From Saccharum officinarum (Eukaryota > Streptophyta > Magnoliopsida > Poales > Poaceae): a stretch of DNA of 64,000 bases. The stretch spans positions 3,499,831 to 3,563,830 of the forward strand of contig CM036231.1 in the NCBI GenBank assembly GCA_020631735.1. Reading direction: 5' to 3'. The notes under the pieces are model-generated. The model made no database searches. It was given only the letters and a program-made list of their open reading frames with translations, and was not told the origin of the DNA. This document shows, piece after piece, positions 55,121 through 64,000 of the stretch; position 1 is the stretch's first letter; every line of letters begins with the position of its first letter. Position numbers and translations under genes: made by a program.

Positions 55121-56770
55121 CTACCAGCACGTTGACCCGTCTCCGCCGGTCAAGGCCTGCTTGCCTGCCTGCCGCTGCCGACAAAAGTTTAGGATTTTTA
55201 GATGGGTTTGTCAGTCTGTCAGATAGCATGTAGATTTATGTTGAACACACAACAACCATAAACCAATGGTGTCCTAGCCCAATTCATCTCTCCATGTATC
55301 TCTCCCTCTGTAAACAGGCGAGAGTTGAGGGGGTCCTCGGAATGCAATACATCTAAGAATCGAACTCTATATATCATCACTATATATACAGAGTCGATCG
55401 AATAACCCATGTAAGTGTGAGTCACATACGAGAAATGAAGAACACGAAGACAATGCAATTTGGTAAGTAAAAAAAGAGACGAAATAATACATACGCTCTT
55501 TAATATCAGGTAATATATTGCGAATACAAGGTTGGTATGTGCCCTTATAGTTCGTTTTTTGATGAGTGATTGTCATCGTGATCCATGACCTAGGTTGAGT
55601 TTGTAACTAACCATGACGTGAGTTGGGTTGTACGACATGTCTCTTGGCTTGTGGTATGCAGGTATGGAGCTCAGAGGCGGTGATCGACGGCGAGGTGAAG
55701 GTCAAGTAGGGACGTGCCGTGCCGATGGACCGGAAGCGGTGAAAGGCGAACGTGAGGCTTGGACCGAGGGACCAGGAGGCCGGGTGACCAGCCACGGTGG
55801 CTGATATCTGGGACATCGACAAGCGCAAGGATACATGGGATGACCGTGTTGACCGAGTCAAGACGGCGGACGTGCAAGTCGAGTGAGGCTCAAGAGGACT
55901 TGACGGACGGTCGGTCGAGGACGGCAGTGAGACGTGTCGAGTGGCGGGGGACGCGTATGGAGTATGCTACTCGCGGGCGGTTTGGTGGTTTAGGCCTCAA
56001 AACCATCGGTGACCAGTTTCGCAGGTTTGGGCCTCAAAACCCAGACGGAGGTTCTAAGGAGGAACAGACGACATGTGGCGGCATCGAGGAGTTCGTGTCA
56101 AGACGAAGCTATCTCATGAATGGCGCGGTGGCCGTCGGATGAAGATTACCTCGGGTTGGACCATAACGTCTTCGGGTTAAGTGGTTTGACTCAAAATATC
56201 TAGGTGCAAAATTAGGATTATGTAATAGCCCTGTTAAATAGAATGAGGAAGCTCCCATCTCTCTTACCTCTCTCCCACTCTTTCATTTCCGCCCTTTTTC
56301 CCTAGGGTTAGCTATTCTAGTTCTTCTTGAGAGAGGTCCAAAAACAACAAATTCGTGGTTGTATTTTTCTGTGTTTTTGTGTGGGAATGGAGGCCCGAAT
56401 CCTCCTCGTGCCCTCTGGAATTCATAGATTATATCTGTGATTTTTCGTTCACTGTGTTCTTGAATTTTTCTCATTTTCGTTTTTGGGTTGGATCTCGATT
56501 TCCCGGGGTTTGGATTGATTCCAGGCGATGATTTATTGGGGATAGGTTCTTACATAGTTGAATTCCATCTCTGCAAGATTTGAGGCCAAATCGTTTTGAT
56601 TTGATGGAGATCCAGTCGATTTGGCGCTAGGCGCGTCACTGTTTGCAGCGCTCGGTTTCTCTCTGTTCTTCGCTGGCCCTTCTGCTCGTCTCTCGCAGAA
56701 GACAGGTATTGGCATTTCTTAGCATCACTCTTACTAAGTTGTCATCCCTAACATGATGCTAGAAATGCTT
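55121..56770. other. Unassigned sequence, possible LTR or leader remnant
   Basis: The run from about 55570 to 56710 has retroelement-leader character: a G-rich part, a transcript-start-like region near 56220, then pyrimidine-rich CTCTCTTACCTCTCTCCC. No partner LTR, PBS or domain was found, so no element is called. The plus-strand frame at 55759-56142 is not recognised. Confidence 0.3.
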
Positions 56771-58159
56771 TGTTGATAAATTATGAATGCCACTTATAAA
56801 CTCTGAGAAAATAATATTAAAGTTAAGTATCTGCAAGCACACAGATAAATTACCATTGTAGCATTTCACCCGAAAGTATTCCGAGTATCGTTATTTATAT
56901 TTAATTCACAAAGAAGAGCTAAGGGGTTAAGTTGACATTGATACATTGACTAATATGAATACTTATGATCCAAACCACTCTTATGCTTTAACAGAGGTAA
57001 GTCAAGTGATAAATAAATGATAAGTAAAAGATAATAAAGTTATTCCAGAGACAGAAACAGAGACTCACAAATATAGTATGACTAAGCTCGAGATTCAGTA
57101 AGAGCAAAAGATTCCTATGTCATTCCTAGTTACTAAGTCTTTTGTACACTCATAACTAACTTTAGATTTATGTATAAGGAACATTACTTAAGAAAGTTTG
57201 AGAATAGAGCTTTTCCTTTCTTCGTAACCGAGGTTCTACTTGTTCTATACACGGGGAGTGAACTACAAAGGACTCAATGGGAGTGTCACATCCGCGATCT
57301 ACCATATGGCCTAGCATATAGAGTGCATCCACAAGCAAACAATATCTAAGCACCATGCTTACATAGTGTCGACCACTTAACTCACTCGAGTACTGAATTA
57401 ACCACTCTACGAACATATGCATATATTCATCATCAATCATAACTCAATCAAGCAATAAACTAGAACAAACTAGGAACATAATAAATAGCAATATAATATT
57501 AAAGTAGCATAAAGTCATAAATAAAGAGATACAATGGCTAATACCAGTCTCTAGATGGTAGATCCGAAATCCTGAGCAGTAGCCCAAACTCTACTTGAAC
57601 CTTGCTAGAAAGCCTATACTAATAACTTGAAGAACTAGAGCTCTCTCTCTAATCTCCGGAAATCCTAATTTCTGGTCTAATCTTGACTTATGGCAGATGT
57701 AGATGTCTTCCCAGAGGGGCAGGGCCTGATTATGTAGCCCTGGGGGTGCAACGTGAGCCCTTGGATCAAATCGACTTGAAGGACGGCGTAGATGCAACCC
57801 TAAGAGGCGGTGGAGGAAGCTTCTGAAAGCTGACAGGCAGGGGCTACCGCCAGGGACCGGGCGGCACCATGGTGGGGCCAGCCGGCCCCACCAGGCAGCC
57901 TCTCGGGGTCTGCCGCAGCGTGGTGTCTTCTAGTGTCCTCTAGAACCTTCTGGAGTAGTTTTCATCGCGGTTAAGTTTGGTTCTTTTTAACGTTTTGATC
58001 GTCCTTTCCTATTTTCTGGAATAACACTGCTGAAAATGCAGATTCACCAAAACTCATGAAAATTGTCATTTTAAACCCCTAAGCTTCTATTGGTGATCCA
58101 TTTCAAGCATTTCTTCAAGTTAAATTGACAGTTTGTGTGAACGATAACTACCATCAACA
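56771..58159 (-). repeat. 3' LTR of the Athila-lineage element (1389 bp)
   Basis: The termini are a perfect 7-bp inverted repeat, TGTTGAT at 56771 and ATCAACA ending at 58159, next to a polypurine tract. Length is in the normal range for Athila LTRs. It contains GGGCGGCACCATGGTGGGGCC (about 57870-57891) and related GC-rich palindromic blocks. The second LTR is not in the window, so the ends rest on the terminal repeat and PPT alone. Confidence 0.7.
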
Positions 58160-58176
58160 AGCTCCCCCAAGCTAAA
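58160..58176 (-). promoter_or_regulatory. Polypurine tract of the Athila-lineage element
   Basis: On the minus strand AGCTTGGGGGAGCT directly precedes TGTTGATGG, the LTR start. A second similar tract (GCTTGGGGGGAGGA) is at about 59838-59858, internal to the 3' region; duplicated PPT-like tracts occur in other retroelements. Confidence 0.65.
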
Positions 58177-60171
58177 CATTTGCTAGTCCCTGAACAAAGC
58201 AAATCTTAATGATGGATTAGAAATTAAAGATTTTAAAAATATTGATGCAACTCCTCAAAAGTACACATGCTTTCAACAAATAATTCTCCTCCGGATTGAA
58301 GTTCACCGATCTAACTTTTAAACTTATATTACCTTCAACTATGGGACTTTTGAGCTTTCACTTGGATCATGAGCAATTAAAAGACAGAACAATCAAGTCA
58401 AGCACTATGTCTCAAGCTCTTTGTTCAACCATAGTTTCAGAGTTTTTATAAGTTTCCAAAATAAAACTCAGAGATTTATTGTATGACACTCTCAAATCTC
58501 TCATATATGTGGTATTTTTTATCCTCACCAAGGCAATGAATAATGTTATGCCTTCTTCTTGCACTAAGGCTTATGTGGAGATCATGGGAATTGGTAAGTG
58601 CATAAAAGAGCATACTTACAATACATATATTGTAAAGTCAAACCTTGGATCCAAAGAGAGTTGAGTCATACAATCAAATCAAGATATGCATGTGTGTGGA
58701 GTGATGAAAATATATGATGACTATCCTAATTCTACTTTGCTCCTTAAAAACATATCTCTCATTTATAACTTAGAAACATTTGCAAGAAAACATGGGCTAT
58801 CTTATTCATCATTTTCTTTTTCTTCTCCTTTTTTTCAGTCAGGCATCGAAGTACCCATTGTTTTAATCATTCGGACACTTGTCTATTTTTTCAATTCTTT
58901 TCTTTCTTTTTCATGAATAACTTTTGCATAGCCCATGCCTCTTTTCTGCATAGAAAATAATTGAGAGATAGCACAAGAATTTGGAGCATTTATTTGGTGA
59001 AAACTTATATGGAATATTTTTGGTGTTTTCTCTCAGTGTAGGAGTAAAACATTTTTGAGTGGATCTAGATGGAAAGCGTGTTTTTGCGCCTACCCTCAAT
59101 ACAGGAGTAGTGCATATGTGGATGATGTGTACGTGATCTTGATTTTAAAAGTATGATAAATCTCTCATAAGGTATCAACAAAGCTTGACCAAACTTAATG
59201 CAAAAGCAAGCAGCATATATGTGAAAGTTTTTCCTAGCCTAGATAAACATATTTGGCTCTGGTTGGAATTCAAGCTTTGTCATACAGAATCTCATCATGT
59301 GAATTTTTAAGTTTTTCAAAAGAAATCTTCAGAATTCAAGTATCACTTAGAACAAGATAAATAGCAGCTTAGATCTTCTCATATCATATCCATCAATTAC
59401 CTAGACTTAGATCAAGCATATGCTACCCACGAGTTTTAAGTTTAGAGCAAATTCTCATATCAAATTAATTTTATCCAAAACTCGGGAGAACTCAAAGCTG
59501 AATACTAGGTACTTTAAAGGAATTATAACAGAGCAATCATTCATCATTTCTATCATGAGAGATTATCTTCAAGTACTAGTTATTTATTCTACTCTTACAA
59601 ACAAGATGACAAACTAAAACATACCTTAAGCAAACTTAAGTAAACTAAAGGCAACTATATTACACACTCTCTTTTTGGTTTTTTTAATTTTTAGTATACA
59701 TAAATTCAAACTAAAAGATAGACACATACTAACGTAGAGATAATAGCAAATTTTATTTTGTTTTTCTGATTATGCGCTTTTCTAAGATAAACTAAAAAAT
59801 AAATAAAATACTAGAAAAAATTTACCTCGGGTACAGGGGGTCCTCCCCCCAAGCTAGGTGCTGAAGTGGTACTTACTGAGGCGGTGGCAAATGGCTAATG
59901 TTCAGGCCATCGAACAACCAATCCCAATTGTTTTGTTCTTGCTGCTGGTGTTGACAAATGTCGACGAGGGTCTGCGTCGTGTGTTCCTGCCATTGGGCAT
60001 GTTGATGGTGAGTGTTGCGGATTTCTTGCTAGCCCTCTTCAATTATGGTAAGCCTTGTGTCGATACAAGCGAGGTCCACCGGCTACTCATGGCCCATGGA
60101 AGGTGGATGATGATGATGATGGCCCATGAATGGACCATTGAAGCCTGGCGTATGGTCGTGGAAACCCCGTG
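58177..60171. other. Noncoding 3' region of the Athila-lineage element
   Basis: AT-rich, no convincing gene. A (GAT)n stretch is at 60106-60122. A repeated phrase about TTTTTGAGTGGATC / TTTGCGCCTACCC appears near 59050-59100 only once, so no repeat is called. Confidence 0.5.
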
Positions 60172-61504
60172 CTAAGAAGAACATGCGTCCTCCCTAGATG
60201 TCGCTGGAGATCTCCTTGTACTCCTGTTGCTGGTAGTAGTCAAAATTTCCATGCTCCCACTGTGCACTATATCCTTGCTGCCATGATGCCTCTGAGTGAT
60301 GAGGAGCGGGTTGCTCCCAACCATCATGCCCTCGATGATATACCACGGACGGTCCTGCTTGATCGAATCTGGCGTAACTGGTGAAGGCCGAACCTGCTGG
60401 AGCGGTGTCTTCACCACGGTACCTCGGGTTTGGGTTATGTGTGAATCTAGCAGAGGCACTTTTGCGTGGTTCTGCTCCCTTCTACAAATCAAAAACAAAA
60501 GACTCCACCACATACAGACCGAGATTTCGGTCTGGCGTCTCAAATTCATTTATGTAGTATTTATACATCATCACAATTTTACCATTCTTACCCTTCTTGA
60601 GCATATGAGCCTTGTTAAAATATACATAATCAATAATCCATCGAGGAGTAGTAATGTATGTGATAGTGGCATTAGCTAACAGACCCAAATTCTATCCAAA
60701 TGAGTCACCCATGAAGTGCACCAAACATCCCCTTAAGCCTAGGAATTGATAACCAATAATGCATCATTAGTTTAACAGGAGAAACTTTCTTCTTTTTAAT
60801 CATAGCATAAAGCAATTTAAGTTCCTCTATCCTAACTACACGAAAGTCTTTCCTAGGAAAGAGAGCGAAACCCAACCACTTATGCAAAAATCGCAAAGTG
60901 GGGTGATGCAGTTCATCAGTGCGAGGGCGGTGACACACTACTTCCTTAGAAATGTCTTGCCAAAATCTACTTCTATCAAACTCATTTATTGCAGTATCTA
61001 TGTCAATAGGACATTGTTCTGGGAATCCCAGGAACCTACTGAAGTTCTTCCATGATGGGGAAAATTCTTTATCGAAGAGCCTAAAGGAAACTTCAGTATC
61101 TCCTGGTTGTAGGGTGCATAGAAATTCAATGGTTAAAAGCATACACCTTTGTTCATTTAATTCCCAAGCATTTGCCTATCCAACATTATTAAAAACAAGT
61201 TCAAATTCGGAGTCCATACCTATCGTTTGAAGGAGTGCTGGGTTGAAAGCGGGGGTGTGAGTGAATTCTCGGTCCTTCAACTCTCGGAAAATATTCTTCT
61301 CACGGTCATCTTGAAGCTTGATCTGCTTATCCCTCAGGAGGGTGAAGGTTTCTTCTAGAGCTGAGCATGAAGATGATCTGACGGTAGGGGATGAAGGGTC
61401 AACCTCCATATCAGACCCGACACGGGATGAAGAACGACTCCTTGATGAGCAGAATGACACCGCACTCTTGACCTTGCCAATGAATTTGCTCATTCTTCCT
61501 ACAA
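60172..61504 (-). pseudogene. Athila ORF1-type protein gene (downstream ORF), frameshifted
   Basis: The start is MSKFIGKVKSAVSFCSSRSR at 61494, behind an acceptor TTTATTTTTGTAG at about 61500. The middle reads LLTIEFLCTLQPGDTEVSFR, FDRSRFWQDISKEVV, RFLHKWLGFALFPRKDFRVV and ELKLLYAMIKKKKVSPVKLM, the pattern of the Athila ORF-1 family (Pfam PF03078 as I recall). The frame changes near 61150-61180 and again near 60700; LGLLANATITYITTPRWIID continues in the next frame (60688-60482), and a Gln/Tyr-rich tail would be in another frame (to 60172). Function in the element is not established; it occupies the position of the env-like ORF of Athila elements. Confidence 0.72.
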
Positions 61505-61894
61505 AAATAAACACAAGGCAAAAATAACTCATGGAGACGGGCTAGAGAAAATAATACGTTAGGGGTTAGCCGTCCAGAAAGTCAGTAGTCCGGGAGTTAG
61601 TCATCTAAAATAAAAATTTTATGTTGGCACAACCTCTCCCTAATTTTTTAATTATCTTTCTTTAATTGGACAGCACCTCCCCACTAATATTAAATTTCTT
61701 CTCTCAAATTGCAGCAGCACCTTCTTCTCTTTTCCTCAAGATCTTAACTCTAGTACCACACTCAAACTTTCACACACTTCTTCTCACTTAAACCCCACTC
61801 TTCCAAAGGAATTTTTAAACTACGAATTTTTCTGCTAGAATTTCAGACTTGGAGTGATGAAATATAGTGTGTGAGTGAGTTGAGCAGCCAGGAG

Positions 61895-61910
61895 AACAGT
61901 ATTTATAGGT
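61895..61910 (-). promoter_or_regulatory. TATA box of an internal promoter in the Athila-lineage element
   Basis: The minus strand reads CCTATAAATACTG (61898-61910). About 400 bp downstream is the start of the ORF1-type gene, with a spliceable leader between (acceptor near 61500). An internal promoter would give a separate transcript for this ORF. Confidence 0.5.
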
Positions 61911-62459
61911 GGGGTCGGCCAGCCCCACACTTTGGCCAAATGGCCTCTCCATCTTCCTGAGTGTTCCTTGCTTCATGGTTAGTGATCTCTGATGTCCATC
62001 GGTGCTCCTTTGGTGGATTTAGCCGGTGGAGAGTGAAAGTGGAAGATATGGTAGTGAATAATGGAGAGTGAGTGGAGATGAAGGTGGTGGTGGTCCCCAC
62101 ATGTTTGCGGGTCCCGATGACTGCATTCCTATTGTATATATATGTATAAATATGCAATGCAAAAATACTTTTATGAAACTACAAAAAAAAGAAAAAAAAT
62201 GAATTATGGTATTTTTATATTTTTCTGCCTCCACAGTAAATATTTCTTACGGGGTTTTTATGCTCCATAAAAGTTATTTACGTGGGGCTTAAATTTTTAC
62301 TATACCATGATAAGAATTTTTATTTTATTTTTCTAATGCAAGTGTTAAAAAGTAAATATGCCAATGCAATGAAAAAAGTAAATATGAATATCTACCGAGT
62401 TACCTCCTAGCGAGGGTTTGGGTTTTTGAGTCCGCCGAACCGGACTTCTCTGTTCGGGT
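61911..62459. other. Junction between protease and the ORF1-type gene where RT-integrase is missing
   Basis: AT-rich, including a (TA)n-like ATATATATGTATAAATAT near 62137. No RT, RNase H or integrase motif is found on either strand. Confidence 0.7.
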
Positions 62460-62998
62460 TTAATCTTCGGGTGTATCTTTTGGTCCTGAAGATGGAGACC
62501 TTGTTACTTGCCTCTTATGACACTCCAAATTAGAGCATTGTTCTGGTCTTGGCTTGAAAGCAAACTGTTCTTCCTTTCCACTAATGTTGAATTTAATTTC
62601 TCTGGGTCTAATGTCAATGTGGGCATTTGTGGTACTCAAGAAGCATCTCACAAGGATGAGAGGGGTCTTCATGTCTTCCTGCATATCAAGTACTACAAAG
62701 TCTACAGGAACGAAAAAAATTAGTTTTTTACCAAAATATTCTCGGTAATTCTTGCAGGGTAGCGGATCGATTGGTCGGCTAGTTGCAGACACATCAATGT
62801 TGGTGTGAGTGTAGAGTAGCTGATCTTATCAAAAACCTGCTTGGGCATGACACGGACACTTGCTCTAAGATCGTATAAAGCATTTTCAAAGTTCTCACTT
62901 CCGATCGTGCAATCTATAGTGGGGCATCCCGGATCCTTCTTCTTGACAGGTGAAGTGTTTAGGATGGCCGCACTACACTCCTCTGTTAACTTGATCAC
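62460..62998 (-). pseudogene. Athila-lineage protease region, frameshifted and active-site altered
   Basis: The minus strand reads MIKLTEECSAAILNTSPVKK, then CTIGSENFENALYDLRASVR followed by VMPKQVFDKI; in intact Athila proteases the active site reads D-L-G-A-S, while here it is D-L-R-A-S, so the catalytic Gly is changed. A frame change near 62725 leads to VDFVVLDMQEDMKTPLILVR, the C-terminal part. Not functional. Confidence 0.75.
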
Positions 62999-63213
62999 CT
63001 CAGTGGAGGGCAGTGGTATTTTGTTGTTGAGGATGTCTCAGGGATACTTCGCGTAGGTAGGTACCTGAATGGCATCTAGCAACGGAATATTGATATATAA
63101 CTTTTGAATTACCTCCACAAACTTACCAACTACTCATCCATTTTGGCTTTCTGATTTCTGCGTGGCAACGGTAGGAGAGTGGTGTCATGAAAATCTTGTA
63201 GCAATTCTTGCTC

Positions 63214-63948
63214 TTATGGTATAACTTCTTTAACTTCATCGTCTTTCTTCTCTTTCTGCACTACCACTAGTGTCTTACCTGTCCTTGTCAGATAAGGTGG
63301 ATCACGAGTAGACTTGCCACCTCTTGTGGTTATAGCGTTGACCTTTTCAAGGTTAGTGGCAAAAGGTAGAGCAGAAGCCAACTGGGCTAATTGTGATTCT
63401 ATCTTTTTATTAAAGCTCAATTGATCTTTCATAGCAGAAGAAAAACTATCTATTTTAGCATTTATACTTTCTAGGACCTTATCATTAAAGGAAAGCCATT
63501 TTAAAATATTATCATTAATTCTGGCTTGTTCTAAGATTAAATCCCTCAAGGATGGTTGTTTAGAATTAGAAAAATTATAGTAATTACCTTGGTACTTACC
63601 TTGATAGGTAGACCGTGGTTGTTGATTCCATCCTTGTTTCTGTTGTTGTGGAACAAACTAGTTGATGATAGTATTTATATCTTCTTGAGATTCAGGGAAT
63701 TCAACTCCTAAATATTCTCCACATCTATTTTGGACATTGAATGCATCTTGTATAGCCTGACGATCTCTCTTATAATTGTCTCGCTGTTCGAGCCAATTCA
63801 ACAGTACATTCATCTTGGTTGACAATGCACACACCTCTTCTATGACTTCTTCACTCTTATTGCATGATTGAATGTTGCATGATGACCAGCCTTGATTAGA
63901 GGCTATCCTCTCTATAAGAACTTTAGCTTTCCGAAGGGTGAGTGACAT
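63214..63948 (-). pseudogene. Athila-lineage gag C-terminal region
   Basis: The minus strand reads MSLTLRKAKVLIERIASNQG, LKWLSFNDKVLESINAKIDS, QLAQLASALPFATNLEKVNA and then ITTRGGKSTRDPPY. The VNAITTRGGK phrase is the typical gag-protease linker of Athila. A TAG at about 63660 and a frame change near 63550-63660 break it. The N-terminal half of gag lies outside the window. Confidence 0.78.
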
Positions 63949-64000
63949 AAATGATCCTTCAGTAGTGGCATCGAGTTGTTCACGAGATTTCTAAGTTAAT

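Larger units (their letters stand above)
56771..64000 (-). mobile_element. Athila-lineage Ty3/gypsy element, non-autonomous, right part outside window
   Basis: On the minus strand the order is gag C-terminal part (63948-63214), protease (62998-62460), an internal promoter and Athila ORF1-type gene (61532-60172), a 2-kb noncoding 3' region, polypurine tract and 3' LTR (58159-56771). RT, RNase H and integrase are missing: only 0.9 kb separates protease from the ORF1 promoter. That makes it a deletion derivative that depends on a partner. The 5' LTR and gag N terminus would lie beyond base 64000. The base pairs next to the LTR at 56766-56770 are TGCTT; the matching duplication cannot be seen. 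Confidence 0.82.

Noticed and set aside
55759..56142. 127-codon plus-strand frame
   Set aside because: Lies in leader-like sequence without homology; could be retroelement debris, but there is not enough evidence for a CDS.

Overview
This window is grass (Poaceae, probably panicoid) nuclear DNA. The evidence is spliced plant genes with GT-AG introns, Tourist-, Stowaway- and hAT-type MITEs, two Helitron-like elements, RTE and L1-type LINE remnants, and Tat- and Athila-lineage Ty3/gypsy retrotransposons. One 100-base run of N (26003-26102) is an assembly gap. Most of the window is transposable-element sequence; three host-gene loci can be supported.

Layout. 1-7176: Tat-lineage Ty3/gypsy element A on the minus strand (integrase, RNase H, RT, protease, gag, PBS, 5' LTR), cut by the left window edge. 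7177-7686: a 510-bp spacer with a Tourist-like MITE. 7687-20875: element B of the same family on the plus strand, complete from LTR to LTR, flanked by the 5-bp duplication GAATC, with a degraded gag-pol and a spliced antisense accessory ORF region between pol and the 3' LTR. 20881-25863: tandem repeats, MITEs and a 1.7-kb Helitron inserted in an AAT microsatellite. 26103-29660: the 5' part of a minus-strand gene resembling the plant eIF4E-binding protein CBE1, lost at the gap. 30507-35160: LINE fragments and MITEs. 35537-37402: a minus-strand glutamate-receptor-like (GLR) gene lacking its amino-terminal domain, with an RTE insertion just upstream. 39100-40260: a GCAACAT-repeat region. 42106-54654: a second minus-strand GLR gene with all five exons, whose first intron is about 9.5 kb and is filled with transposons, including a 5-kb Helitron-like element and an 882-bp palindrome. 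56771-64000: an Athila-lineage element on the minus strand, with one LTR, an Athila ORF1-type gene, protease and the gag C terminus, but no RT, RNase H or integrase.

How things fit together. The two GLR loci are tandem copies on one strand, as GLR genes often are. The downstream copy lacks the ligand-binding N-terminal domain. The other has exon 1 pushed 9.5 kb away by transposons. Within that intron, a near-perfect inverted duplication of a hAT 3' end carries the C-terminal coding part of a hAT transposase in both arms, so GLR transcription would make a long hairpin RNA matching hAT transposase. This is the most interesting structure in the window. Single-base frameshifts in otherwise clean exons of the CBE1-like and GLR genes fall next to short homopolymers and may be base-calling errors, so neither gene should be called dead on that evidence alone.
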